From Variovorax sp. TBS-050B (GTDB lineage Bacteria; Pseudomonadota; Gammaproteobacteria; Burkholderiales; Burkholderiaceae_C), in the NCBI RefSeq assembly GCF_029893635.1, contig NZ_JARXYR010000002.1, forward strand, positions 2,765,001-2,829,000: a stretch of 64,000 nucleotides of DNA, given 5' to 3'. Every line of letters begins with the position of its first letter. Positions within the stretch are counted from its first letter, which is position 1. Positions 28,253 through 36,587 of the stretch are shown one piece after another. The notes below the pieces were generated by a model that saw only the letters and a list, made by a program, of their open reading frames with translations, made no database searches and had not been told where the DNA came from. A program made the translations under genes and the position numbers.

Positions 28253-29545
28253 ATGGCGGCGAATTCCATGCATCCGCGCGGGCTCGCGTTCTCCGATGCG
28301 CTGATGCGCGAGGTCAAGGAGCGCTTCCTGCACGTGGACCGCGACCACCACGGGCGCGAGCGGCTCTACTTCGACAACGCGGGCGGCTCGTTCCGGCTCA
28401 AGGCCGCGGCCGAGCGCTTCGCGGCGGTCGATGCGGTGCCCGACAACACCGAGCGCATCCATGCCACGGCCGTCGAGCTGCAGCAGATCCAGGCCCGCGG
28501 CGCGGACGACCTGCGCACCGTGCTCAACGCCGAAGGCGGCAGCGTCTACGCCTCGCTGACCGCCTCGGGCGCGATGTTCGACATGGTGCGCGCCGTGGCC
28601 GAGAACGTGCCGGGCACGAACATGGTCACGACCGTGCTCGAGCATCCTTCGGCCTTCGACGCGATGAGCCTCTATGCCCAGCGCTGCGGCCGCGAACTGC
28701 GGGTGGCGCAGAGCAACCGCGAGACCGGCGGCGTGGACGTCGACGCGATCGTGCGGCTGGTCGACCAGGACACCAGCCTGCTCAACGTGATCCATGCCTC
28801 GAACATCTCGGGCGCCAAGCTCGACCTCGCCGAGATCGTGCGCCGCGCGCGCGCGATCAAGCCCGATCTCTACATCCTCGTCGATGCCGTGCAGCATGCG
28901 CCGCACGGCCTGATCGACCTGCAGCAGGCGCCGGTGGACGGCATCAATCTCGCGCCCTACAAGTTCTTCGGCTGCCGCGGCTCGGGGCTCGCATGGCTGT
29001 CGGAGCGCGCGGCGCGGCTGCCGCACCACAAGCTCGCGGGCAAGAAGGCCGACTTCTGGGACCTGGGCAGCGCGGCGCCGTGGCAGTTCGCGGTGTTCTC
29101 GGAGATCGTGGACTACGTCTGCTGGCTCGGCGGGCATTTCTCCGATGCGACCGAACGGCGCGCGCGCTTCGAGGCCGGCATCGCGCACATCGAGCTGCAC
29201 GAACGCGCGCTGCTCGCCGCGCTGCTCGAGGGCTGCGGCGGTGCCGCAGGACTGCGCGGAATTCCGGGCGTGAAGGTCTTCCTCGACCATCCGGACCTCA
29301 CGAAGCGCGACCTGATCATCGGCATCGGCTTCGACCGCATCGACTGCACGCGCGCGGTGGTCGAGTACGGGCTGCGCGGCGTGACGGTGTACGAGCGGGT
29401 GGCGAGCAGCATCTACTCGAAGCGCATGCTCGAATCCTTCGGCCTCGCAGGCACGGTGCGGGTCTCGCCGCTGCACTGCCACTCGCTGGACGACATGGCG
29501 AAGTTCCTGCGCGTGACGCGCGAGATCGCCGAACTAGAGCGCTGA
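28253..29545 (+). CDS. PLP-dependent class V aminotransferase / cysteine-desulfurase-like protein
   Basis: This protein of 430 residues has the fold-type I features YFDNAGGSFRLK, ILVDAVQHAPHG (Asp and Gln contacting PLP) and NLAPYKFFGCRGSG with the PLP lysine Lys237. The family includes cysteine desulfurases, isopenicillin epimerases and aminotransferases; no active-site Cys loop of desulfurases is evident. It is coupled to a binding protein (2-nt gap) and a LysR gene, suggesting use of an imported amino acid. The substrate is unknown. Confidence 0.86.
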   Translation: MAANSMHPRGLAFSDALMREVKERFLHVDRDHHGRERLYFDNAGGSFRLKAAAERFAAVDAVPDNTERIHATAVELQQIQARGADDLRTVLNAEGGSVYASLTASGAMFDMVRAVAENVPGTNMVTTVLEHPSAFDAMSLYAQRCGRELRVAQSNRETGGVDVDAIVRLVDQDTSLLNVIHASNISGAKLDLAEIVRRARAIKPDLYILVDAVQHAPHGLIDLQQAPVDGINLAPYKFFGCRGSGLAWLSERAARLPHHKLAGKKADFWDLGSAAPWQFAVFSEIVDYVCWLGGHFSDATERRARFEAGIAHIELHERALLAALLEGCGGAAGLRGIPGVKVFLDHPDLTKRDLIIGIGFDRIDCTRAVVEYGLRGVTVYERVASSIYSKRMLESFGLAGTVRVSPLHCHSLDDMAKFLRVTREIAELER

Positions 29546-29556
29546 ACTAGAGCGCT
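29531..29556. repeat. 13-bp tandem duplication across two convergent stops
   Basis: GAACTAGAGCGCT occurs twice in tandem at 29531-29543 and 29544-29556. The aminotransferase TGA spans the junction and the hydrolase TAG lies in the second copy, so the duplication sits exactly between the convergent genes. Confidence 0.85.
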
Positions 29557-30455
29557 GAAGCCAGGAAGCGGCGGACGACGGGCACCACCTGTTCGAGGTG
29601 CGTCTCGAGCAGCCAGTGGCCGCCGTCGGTCATCACGAGCTCGGCCTCGGGCAGGTCGCGCAGGTAGGCGCGGCCCGAGGCCTCGGGCATGTAGCCGTCG
29701 TTCGGACCCCAGACGATCAGCGCCGGCGGCTGGTGCTCGCGCAGGTAGGCCTGGTAGCGCGGGAACCAGCCGAGGTTCTGCTTCAGCCCCTCCATCAGCC
29801 GGCGCGCGAGTTCGCGCCGCGCGGGCTGGTCCATCAGCGGCCAGTGCAGCTTCCAGAGCTCGGGCGGGATCAGCGCGGCCTGGGCCTCGGGCACCTCGCC
29901 GACGAACTCGGCGCGAAAGCCTTCCTCGCTCACCGCCTCCTCCAGCACCGCGCGGTGCGCGGGGGAGGGGTCGCGCCAGAAATCCTGGATCGCCTTGTAC
30001 TTGGGCCCGAGCGTGTCCTCGTAGATGTCGCCGTTCTGAATGATCACGGCGGCGATGCGCGCGGGCTCTCGGATCGCGAGGCGCAGGCCGATCTGCGAGC
30101 CATAGTCGTGCAGCCAGATCGCATGGCGGCCGATGCCGAGCCGCTCGCGGAAGTCGGCGAGGAAGGCCGCATAGGCATCGAAGTCGTAGCCGAAAATTCC
30201 GGCCTCGGGCGTGTCGCTGAGGCCGAAGCCCGGAAAGTCGGGCGCCACGAGCCGCCATTTGTCCGCGAGCGCCGGCATCAGCCGGCGGAACTGGAACGAG
30301 GAGCAGGGATAGCCGTGCGGCAGCAGCAGCACCGGCGCGTCGGGCGCGCCGGCTTCGCGGTAGAAGATGCGCATGCCGTTCACGTCGGTGAAGCGGTGCG
30401 CGACCGGGTGCGGATCGGCGTGCAGCGCCGCGGGAGTGGGGCTGTGTTTGGTCAT
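29547..30455 (-). CDS. alpha/beta hydrolase with Asp nucleophile (epoxide hydrolase/dehalogenase-like)
   Basis: This protein of 302 residues shows the oxyanion motif LPHGYP (residue 46 on), the nucleophile elbow WLHDYGSQIG with Asp117 rather than Ser, an acid position near GPNDGYMP and the catalytic His280 in GGHWLLETH. An Asp nucleophile points to the epoxide hydrolase or haloalkane dehalogenase branch. ATG 30455 gives a normal length; the frame extends upstream but with no family similarity. The substrate is unknown. It is tail-to-tail with the aminotransferase. Confidence 0.85.
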   Translation of the reverse strand: MTKHSPTPAALHADPHPVAHRFTDVNGMRIFYREAGAPDAPVLLLPHGYPCSSFQFRRLMPALADKWRLVAPDFPGFGLSDTPEAGIFGYDFDAYAAFLADFRERLGIGRHAIWLHDYGSQIGLRLAIREPARIAAVIIQNGDIYEDTLGPKYKAIQDFWRDPSPAHRAVLEEAVSEEGFRAEFVGEVPEAQAALIPPELWKLHWPLMDQPARRELARRLMEGLKQNLGWFPRYQAYLREHQPPALIVWGPNDGYMPEASGRAYLRDLPEAELVMTDGGHWLLETHLEQVVPVVRRFLASAL

Positions 30456-30527
30456 GCAGCCATGCTGCATGGCGGCGCCGGCGCTGTTGTAGGCGGCGTT
30501 TGACGCGCCGCGTCGGTTCGGCCCCTC

Positions 30528-30688
30528 AGAAGCTGTGAATGGATCCGGCGTGTCCGAGCAGGCCGCCAAAGTGCGCCCAATCAAGGCGCAAAGCGCAGCC
30601 ATAGCTTGGGCTATGGCGAGCATTTGCAACGCGGAGTGGGCGTGCTTTGGTGGAATGAGCGGGCATGACGGGTTCGTTCACAGCTTCT
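30528..30688. repeat. 161-bp imperfect palindromic intergenic repeat
   Basis: Perfect 12-bp ends AGAAGCTGTGAA (30528-30539) and TTCACAGCTTCT (30677-30688) enclose arms that remain roughly three-quarters complementary up to a centre of CCATAGC, 4 nt, GCTATGG. The right end overlaps the TGA stop of the M20 peptidase. A related solo arm lies at 16755-16781. I read it as two diverged inverted copies of a short repeat. A transcript would form a very long hairpin. Confidence 0.7.
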
Positions 30689-31914
30689 CAGGCCAGCAGG
30701 TCGCTCAGCGTGCGCGCGATCACCTTGGTCGCGCGCCGCAGGTCTTCGAGCACCACGCGCTCGTCGCTGCGCTTGGCATGCGATTCGAGCACCGTGCGCG
30801 GGCCTGCGCCGTAGATCACGCCGGGAATGCCGGCCTCGCCGTAGAGCCGCACGTCGGTATAGAGCGGCGTGCCCATGGCCTTGATCGGCTCGCCGAAGAG
30901 CTCGCCGCCGTGCTTCTGGATTGCCTCGACCAGCGGCTTGTTGCCCGCGAGCGGCTTCATCGAATTGGCGAGCAGCAGGCGCTTGATCTCGACCGTGATG
31001 CCTTCGCTCTCGGCGGCCGCATCGGCGATCACCTGGCGGATCGCGGCCTCGACCTCGGCCGGGTTCTCCTCGGGGATCATGCGGCGGTCGAGCTTGAACA
31101 CCACCTTGCCGGGCACCACGTTGGTGTTGGTGCCGCCTTCGATCCGGCCGACGTTGAGGTAGGGGTGCGTGATGCCCTCGACCTTCGACGTCACCTGCCT
31201 GTAGAGCGTGTTCTGCGCATAGAGCGCATTGAGGATCTTGACCGCGCCCTGCAGCGCATCGACGCCGGTCGCCGGGATGGCGGCATGCGCCATCTTGCCG
31301 TGCACCGTCACTTCCATCTGCAGGCAGCCGTTGTGCGCCGTGACCACCTCGTAGCTGAAGCCGGCCGCGATCATCAGGTCGGGCCTGGTGAGGCCGTTCT
31401 TCAACAGCCAGCCCGGGCCGAGGATGCCGCCGAACTCCTCGTCGTAGGTGAAGTGCAGCTCGACGCTGCCCTTGGCCGGCTTCGCCACCGCCTCGAGCGC
31501 GCGCAGCGCGAAGGTGAAGCTCGCGAAGTCGCTCTTGCTGACCGCGGCGGCGCGGCCGTAGAGCGCGCCGCCTTCGATCTCGCCGCCGTAGGGATCGTGC
31601 GTCCAGCCTTCGCCGGGCGGCACCACGTCGCCGTGCGCATTGAGCGCGACGGTGCGGCCTTCCGGACCGTACTTGCGGCGCACGATCAGGTTGGTGATCG
31701 ATTCGAGGCCGTAGTCCTTCACGTCCTGCGCCGGCACCGCATGCTTCTCGGCCACGAGGCCGAAGCCCTCGAGCAGCTCGGCCGTGCGCTCGGCATGCGG
31801 CGCGTTGTTGCCCGGCGGCGTGTCGGTGGGCACCTGCACCAGTTGCTGCAGGAACTTCACTTCCTCGTCGAAGTGGGCGTCGATCCAGGCGTCGAGCTTG
31901 GCGTAGTCGGTCAT
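30688..31914 (-). CDS. M20-family metallopeptidase/amidohydrolase
   Basis: This 408-residue protein has ALNAHGDVVPPG (His metal ligand), GRAAAVSKSD (in place of the usual GRGATDMK), YDEEFGG (catalytic and ligand Glu pair) and a lid domain, closest to the ArgE/DapE/acetylornithine deacetylase type. It lies 12 nt downstream of the UraD-AllC fusion and is almost certainly co-transcribed with it. A role in ureide breakdown (ureidoglycolate or ureidoglycine amidohydrolysis) is plausible but unproven. The third metal ligand is not in its usual form. Confidence 0.85.
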   Translation of the reverse strand: MTDYAKLDAWIDAHFDEEVKFLQQLVQVPTDTPPGNNAPHAERTAELLEGFGLVAEKHAVPAQDVKDYGLESITNLIVRRKYGPEGRTVALNAHGDVVPPGEGWTHDPYGGEIEGGALYGRAAAVSKSDFASFTFALRALEAVAKPAKGSVELHFTYDEEFGGILGPGWLLKNGLTRPDLMIAAGFSYEVVTAHNGCLQMEVTVHGKMAHAAIPATGVDALQGAVKILNALYAQNTLYRQVTSKVEGITHPYLNVGRIEGGTNTNVVPGKVVFKLDRRMIPEENPAEVEAAIRQVIADAAAESEGITVEIKRLLLANSMKPLAGNKPLVEAIQKHGGELFGEPIKAMGTPLYTDVRLYGEAGIPGVIYGAGPRTVLESHAKRSDERVVLEDLRRATKVIARTLSDLLA

Positions 31915-31925
31915 GTCGGTTCTTC

Positions 31926-33710
31926 TCAGTGGGCTTGTTCGGTCGCGAGCTGGTCGAGCAGGTGCTGAAAGGCCTGCACCGCGAGCTGCATGTCGTCGTT
32001 GGTCGTCGATTCGAGCGGGTTGTGGCTGATGCCCGAGTTGATGCCGCGCACGAAGAGCATGGCCTGCGGCATCACCTCGTGCAGCTTCATCGCGTCGTGG
32101 CCGGCGCCGCTGGGCATGCGGTAGAGCGGCACGCCGAGCGAATCGACGGCCGCTTCCCAGCGGCGCTGCCATTCGGGCGCGCTGGGCGCGGCGGCGGCAC
32201 GCATCGCTTCCTCGAGCGTGTAGCGCACGCCGCGGCGCTCGGCGATCTGCGCCAGCGCGGCGAGCACGTCGCGCACCACCGCGTCGCGCTGCGGATCGTT
32301 GGGCGCGCGGATGTCCAGGCTGAACCTGCAGCGCCCCGGCACCACGTTGATCGAGCCGCCGGGCACTTCGAGCATGCCCACGGTCGCGACCGAGTCGCCG
32401 TCCTTCGCGGCGCGCTGCTCGGCGTAGAGGATCAGCTCGGCCACCGCGGCCGCGGCATCGCGGCGCCGGTCCATGGGCGTGGTGCCGGCGTGGCTCGCCA
32501 TGCCGATCACCTCGCCCACGTAGCGCACGCCGCCGTTGATCGAGGTCACGATGCCGAGCGGAATGTCGAGCTCGTTGAGCACCGGGCCCTGCTCGATGTG
32601 CACTTCGACGAAGCCGAGGTACTTCGAGGGATCGCGGCGGATCTTCGGAATGTCTTCCTCGCGCAGGCCCGCGTGCAGGCGCGCCTCGCGCATCGTGATG
32701 CCGTCGGCGTCCTTCTGCTCGAGCCAGGCCGGATCGAAATGGCCGATCAGCGCGCCCGAACCGAGGAAGGTGGCCTTGTAGCGCTGGCCTTCTTCTTCGG
32801 CAAAGCCCACCACCTCGAAGGCGAAGGGCAGGCGGCGGTTCTGGCGCTTGAGCTCGCGCACGCAGGCCATCGGCACGAAGATGCCGAGCCGCCCGTCGTA
32901 CTTGCCGCCGTTGCGCACGGTGTCGTAGTGCGAGCCCGTGAGCAGCGCCTTCGCATCGGGCGTGGCGCCCTCGTACCGGCCGACCACGTTGCCGACCGCA
33001 TCGATCTCGACGCTGTCGAAGCCGCAATCGCGCATCTCGCGCACGAGCTGCGCGGCGCAGGCGCGGTGCGCATCGGTCAGGTAGGTGACGGTGAGCTGGC
33101 CCTTCTCGGCGAAGCCCGGGTCGCTGTGCACCGCGAGCGATTCCTGCCAGTCCCACACCAGGTTGCCGAGCGCCGGCTCGGTGCCGAACTTGTCGTTCAG
33201 GCGGATCTCGGCGATGCGGTGGATGTTGCGCAGCGCCTCGGCGAGCTCGAAGCCCGGGTGGTTGTGCAGCCGGCGCTCGAAGGTCTCGATGATCTCGCGC
33301 TTGCCCAGGCCGGTGCCGCGCGGTCCGCGCACCGCGAGGATGAAGGGGAAGCCGAACTTCGCGTTGTAGTCGGCGTTGAGCTGCTGGATCTTCGCGAACT
33401 CCTCGGGCGTGCATTCGGTCAGGCCGGCCTTGCCCTGCTCGTGGGTCGATTCCGCCGTGAGGGTCTTGCTCACCATCGCCTTGCCCGCGAGCTCGGGGTG
33501 GGCGCGTATCAGGCCGAGCTTCTCGTCGTCGGTGGCGCTGCTCACCGCCTGGGCGAGCGCATGCTTGAGGTGCGCGAGCGAGCGGAACGGCCGCGCCGCG
33601 AGCGCCCGGCGCGCGATCCACGGCGAATGTTCGTAGGTGCCGTCGAGCAGCGCGACGGCTTCGTCGGCCGCAGCCGCGTTGAGTTGGTCGATGGTCAGGC
33701 GCATGGGCAT
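31926..33710 (-). CDS. fused OHCU decarboxylase (UraD) and allantoate amidohydrolase (AllC)
   Basis: This single 594-residue frame holds two purine enzymes. Residues 1-165 are UraD (GLIRAHPELAGK with the catalytic His, LTAESTHEQGKAGL), which decarboxylates OHCU to S-allantoin. Residues about 180-594 are a zinc M20 allantoate amidohydrolase (GSHYDTVRNGGKYDG, FAEEEGQRY, HIEQGPVL, SGAGHDAMKLHEV). Together they catalyse steps before and after PuuE, the next gene upstream. ATG 33710 was preferred; ATG 33704 is two codons later. Both active sites look complete. Confidence 0.93.
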   Translation of the reverse strand: MPMRLTIDQLNAAAADEAVALLDGTYEHSPWIARRALAARPFRSLAHLKHALAQAVSSATDDEKLGLIRAHPELAGKAMVSKTLTAESTHEQGKAGLTECTPEEFAKIQQLNADYNAKFGFPFILAVRGPRGTGLGKREIIETFERRLHNHPGFELAEALRNIHRIAEIRLNDKFGTEPALGNLVWDWQESLAVHSDPGFAEKGQLTVTYLTDAHRACAAQLVREMRDCGFDSVEIDAVGNVVGRYEGATPDAKALLTGSHYDTVRNGGKYDGRLGIFVPMACVRELKRQNRRLPFAFEVVGFAEEEGQRYKATFLGSGALIGHFDPAWLEQKDADGITMREARLHAGLREEDIPKIRRDPSKYLGFVEVHIEQGPVLNELDIPLGIVTSINGGVRYVGEVIGMASHAGTTPMDRRRDAAAAVAELILYAEQRAAKDGDSVATVGMLEVPGGSINVVPGRCRFSLDIRAPNDPQRDAVVRDVLAALAQIAERRGVRYTLEEAMRAAAAPSAPEWQRRWEAAVDSLGVPLYRMPSGAGHDAMKLHEVMPQAMLFVRGINSGISHNPLESTTNDDMQLAVQAFQHLLDQLATEQAH

Positions 33711-33716
33711 CTTTCT

Positions 33717-33830
33717 TCTCCCTCCCCTTTCGGGGGAGGGCAGGGGTGGGGGCTCGCGGCATTCGCAGCATGCGCCGCGCCGGAACGGAGGGCGGCCCCC
33801 ATCCCGGCCTTCCCCCAGCGGGGGAAGGAG
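33717..33830. repeat. paired C/G-rich palindromic element, full copy
   Basis: The left half (33717-33753) holds the hairpin CCCTCCCCTTTCGGGGGAGGG and GGGGTGGGGGC. The right half (33795-33830) is GCCCCCATCCCGGCC and TTCCCCCAGCGGGGGAA. Each half makes a hairpin, and the outer arms pair with each other. The 41-nt spacer is unlike that of the other copies. Related copies lie at 35924-36024 and 63619-63654. Confidence 0.75.
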
Positions 33831-33860
33831 CGATACAGGAGCGAGGTGTTGCGTGTCATC

Positions 33861-34817
33861 TCAGGCCTTGGCGCCGGCCGCTTCGAACGGGTGGGTCTTC
33901 TTCCAGTGCCGCGCGATGTCGACCCGGCGGCAGACCCAGACGCGGTCGTGCTTCGCGATGTGGTCGAGGAAGCGCTGCAGCGCCACGATGCGACCCGGCC
34001 GCCCGAGCAGGCGGCAGTGCATGCCGATGCTCATCATCTTCGGCGCCTCGTCGCCCTCGGCGTAGAGCGCGTCGAAGCTGTCCTTCATGTACTGGAAGAA
34101 GGGGTCGGCATGCGAATAGCCCTGCGGCAGCGCGAAGCGCATGTCGTTGCAGTCGAGCGTGTAGGGCACGATCAGCTGCGGCACCACGCTGCCGTCGGTC
34201 TTCTGGACCTTCATCCAGAACGGCAGGTCGTCGCCGTAGTAGTCGCTGTCGTACTCGAAGCCGCCGTAGTCGGCCACCAGCCGGCGCGTGCGCGGGCTGT
34301 CGCGGCCCGTGTACCAGCCCAGGGCACGTTCACCGGTGAGCTTCTCGATCGCTGCCATGCCCAGGCGCATGTGCTCGCGCTCGGTGGCCTCGTCGATGGC
34401 CTGGTAGTGGATCCAGCGCCAGCCGTGGCAGGCGATCTCGTGGCCCAGTTCCTTGAAGGCCGCGGTCAGCTCGGGATGGCGCTCGAGCGCCATGCCCACG
34501 CCGAACACCGTGAGCGGCAGGCCGCGCTTCTCGAACTCGCGCAGGATGCGCCAGACGCCCACGCGCGAGCCGTACTCGTAGATGCCTTCCATGCTGATGT
34601 GGCGGTCGGGAAAGCTCGCGGGGTTGAACATCTCCGAGAGGAACTGCTCCGAGCCCGCATCGCCGTGCAGCGTGGCGTTCTCACCGCCTTCCTCGTAGTT
34701 GAGGACGAACTGCACCGCGACGCGCGCGTTGCCGGGCCACCGCGCATGCGGCGGGTTGCGGCCGTAGCCGACGAGGTCGCGCGGATAGGGCAGGGTGGAG
34801 TCGTAGACGGTGGTCAT
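33861..34817 (-). CDS. puuE: allantoinase PuuE (polysaccharide deacetylase-fold)
   Basis: This protein of 318 residues is the metal-independent allantoinase that opens S-allantoin to allantoate. The family pattern is clear: YEEGGENATLHGD, SMEGIYEYGSRVGVWR, ACHGWRWIHYQ, GWYTGRDSPRTRRLV and MMSIGMHCRLLGRPGR. Its start overlaps the GntR regulator by 4 nt (ATGA). Downstream are the UraD-AllC fusion and the M20 peptidase. This gene order places it in a ureide operon. Confidence 0.94.
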   Translation of the reverse strand: MTTVYDSTLPYPRDLVGYGRNPPHARWPGNARVAVQFVLNYEEGGENATLHGDAGSEQFLSEMFNPASFPDRHISMEGIYEYGSRVGVWRILREFEKRGLPLTVFGVGMALERHPELTAAFKELGHEIACHGWRWIHYQAIDEATEREHMRLGMAAIEKLTGERALGWYTGRDSPRTRRLVADYGGFEYDSDYYGDDLPFWMKVQKTDGSVVPQLIVPYTLDCNDMRFALPQGYSHADPFFQYMKDSFDALYAEGDEAPKMMSIGMHCRLLGRPGRIVALQRFLDHIAKHDRVWVCRRVDIARHWKKTHPFEAAGAKA

Positions 34818-35479
34818 GAAAGCGCGAGTGAGATGTCGTTGGTGGGAACCTTGCGGTCGAAGGTGAGGTTGGCCTCCACGTGCTCGAGGTGCTCGGTCAT
34901 GAGGCGCACGGCGCGTTCCTCGTCGCGCGCGGCGAGCGCCTTCACGATGTCGGCATGCTCGTCGTTCGAATGCTCGGCCGCGCTGGTGCTCTGGTACATC
35001 AGCGTGATGAGGGCGCAGCGCGAGATGAGTTCGCCCAGGATCTGCGCCAGCACCTGGTTGCCCATGAGCTCAGCCATGCGCACGTGGAAGTCGCCGAGCA
35101 GCTCGTTGCGGCCCGAGACGTCCTCGCCCGAGACGGCCGATTTTTCGAGCGCCACGTGCTCCTTGAGCGCCTTGATCTTCGCCGGCGTGACCGTGCGCAC
35201 GAACTCGCGCGTCATCTCGGCCTCGAGCATGCGCCGCACCTTGAACACCTGCCGTGCCTCGTCGACCGCGGGCGCGGCCACGAAGGCGCCGCGCGCGGGC
35301 TCGAGCCGGATCAGCTTGTTCTGCGACAGCTGGAACAGCGCCTGGCGCACCAGCGTGCGCGACACGCCGAAGTGGTCGGCGAGCTTCTGCTCGGCCAGCT
35401 TGGTGCCGGGCTGCAGCCGGTGTTCGACGATCGCCTTCGTCAGCGCATTGACGATGGAACGGGTGGTGGAGGACTCCAT
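34814..35479 (-). CDS. GntR-family (FCD) regulator of purine catabolism
   Basis: This protein of 221 residues has a winged HTH (about residues 25-65, with LADHFGVSRTLVRQALFQLS) and an all-helical FCD effector domain. It is the first gene of the puuE-uraD/allC-M20 operon and divergent from uraH. The palindrome TGTATACA lies between the two genes and again before puuD, a pattern common for FCD-GntR operators. An inducer from the purine pathway (urate or allantoin) is likely but not shown. Confidence 0.9.
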   Translation of the reverse strand: MESSTTRSIVNALTKAIVEHRLQPGTKLAEQKLADHFGVSRTLVRQALFQLSQNKLIRLEPARGAFVAAPAVDEARQVFKVRRMLEAEMTREFVRTVTPAKIKALKEHVALEKSAVSGEDVSGRNELLGDFHVRMAELMGNQVLAQILGELISRCALITLMYQSTSAAEHSNDEHADIVKALAARDEERAVRLMTEHLEHVEANLTFDRKVPTNDISLALS

Positions 35480-35505
35480 GTTTTCATGATAGACCCAAAG
35501 CCATT

Positions 35506-35527
35506 AACTGTATACACTTTTGTCCAC
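35506..35527. promoter_or_regulatory. candidate GntR operator between gntR and uraH
   Basis: AACTGTATACACTTTT (35506-35521) contains the perfect palindrome TGTATACA and is followed by GTCCAC. The same 16 nt recur at 37466-37481 before puuD. Its place in an 81-nt divergent gap suits control of both genes. Confidence 0.6.
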
Positions 35528-35560
35528 CGGAATTTCCCGCAGCCTTTTCGAGGAGCCCCC

Positions 35561-35911
35561 ATGGGCCTGAGCACCCACGTACTGGACACGATGCACGGCG
35601 GCCCCGCGGCCGGCATGGAAGTGGCGCTGTACACCACCGCTGGCGACGCCGCGACGCTGGTCAAGCGCTTCACGCTGAATGCGGACGGTCGCAGCGACGG
35701 ACCGCTCTACGACAACCAGTCGCTCAAGGTCGGCACCTACCGGCTGGTGTTCGACGTGGCGGGGTATTTCAAGGCCCGCGGCGTGCAGCTGCCCGAGCCG
35801 AACTTCCTGAACAAGGTGTCGCTGGACTTCGGCGTGGCGCATGCCGACCAGCACTACCACGTGCCGCTGCTGGTGAGCCCGTGGAGCTACTCGACCTACC
35901 GAGGCTCGTGA
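35561..35911 (+). CDS. uraH: 5-hydroxyisourate hydrolase
   Basis: This 116-residue transthyretin-like enzyme hydrolyses 5-hydroxyisourate to OHCU. Its signatures are LSTHVLDTMHGGPAAGM near the start, a central KVGTYRLVFD and the invariant C-terminus YSTYRGS. GAGGAG lies 5 nt before ATG 35561. It is divergent from the GntR operon. With PuuD (urate to HIU) and UraD (OHCU to allantoin) it completes the conversion of urate to allantoin. Confidence 0.96.
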   Translation: MGLSTHVLDTMHGGPAAGMEVALYTTAGDAATLVKRFTLNADGRSDGPLYDNQSLKVGTYRLVFDVAGYFKARGVQLPEPNFLNKVSLDFGVAHADQHYHVPLLVSPWSYSTYRGS

Positions 35912-35923
35912 TCGAGGGTCTTT

Positions 35924-36024
35924 CTCCTTCCCCCGCTGGGGGAAGGTCGGGATGGGGGCAACGGACGCGCGCGATGGAAGCGCCGCGTGCCCCCACCCCA
36001 GCCCTCCCCCGGCAGGGGAGGGAG
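35924..36024. repeat. paired C/G-rich palindromic element, full copy
   Basis: The left half at 35924-35959 carries CTTCCCCCGCTGGGGGAAGG and GGGATGGGGGC. The right half at 35989-36024 carries GCCCCCACCCCAGCC and CTCCCCCGGCAGGGGAG. Structure is as in the copy at 33717, with halves in the same relative orientation. It sits between the uraH stop and the stop of the next minus-strand gene. Confidence 0.75.
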
Positions 36025-36033
36025 CCGAAGCGC

Positions 36034-36534
36034 CTACTGCGAGAGCTGCCCCTCGGTCAGGGTGTCGAGCTGGAAGCGCCCGCTCTTGTCCCACAGCCAG
36101 GTGTCGGTCCAGGTGACGGCGCCCAGCCGCCGTGCGGGCGGGAAGGGCGCGGCGCGCAGCACCGCGCGCTCGATCTCGGCGATGACCTCGGGCGCATGCT
36201 TGGGCGCGCGCAGCCAGTGCATCGACACCACCTTGCCGCCGGCGTCGAGGTTCACCTGCAGCGTGCCGACCGCATAGAGCAGCGGCGGCAGCTGGCCCGT
36301 GTAGATGCGCGAGGCGTTGGCGTCGTAGATGTGGCGCGCGGCGTCGCGCCGGTATTCGCGCGCGCTGCCCGCGTTGGAGGCGCGCGGCGCGGGCCCGTTG
36401 CCCTGCGCACTGCTGGCGCCGCTCAGCTGGCCGGGCACCGAACCGGTGGAGCCGCAGCCCGCGAGCCAGAGGGCGGAAAGAACGAGGGCGGCCCCGGCAA
36501 GGCGGCGCGGCGTAAGCTGGCGGTCGGTGATCAT
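36034..36534 (-). CDS. TonB-C-terminal-like lipoprotein
   Basis: This protein of 166 residues has a lipoprotein signal (ALWLAGCGS, Cys at about residue 27). After a low-complexity linker, the C-terminal 90 residues (LLYAVGTLQVNLDAGGKVVSMHWLRAP) resemble the TonB C-terminal fold, as in short energy-transducer-like proteins. It lacks a proline-rich periplasmic spacer and an N-terminal transmembrane anchor, so it is not a classical TonB. Function is unknown. It is divergent from xdhC. Confidence 0.7.
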   Translation of the reverse strand: MITDRQLTPRRLAGAALVLSALWLAGCGSTGSVPGQLSGASSAQGNGPAPRASNAGSAREYRRDAARHIYDANASRIYTGQLPPLLYAVGTLQVNLDAGGKVVSMHWLRAPKHAPEVIAEIERAVLRAAPFPPARRLGAVTWTDTWLWDKSGRFQLDTLTEGQLSQ

Positions 36535-36587
36535 CGCCGGGTTTATACCGTGACTTCCCGCGTCCCCCGCAACCGAAGGTATCCCTC

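Noticed and set aside
36541..36560. TTTATACCGTGAC before xdhC as a third GntR operator
   Set aside because: It lacks the TGTATACA palindrome and the flanking CACTTTT, so the resemblance is too weak.
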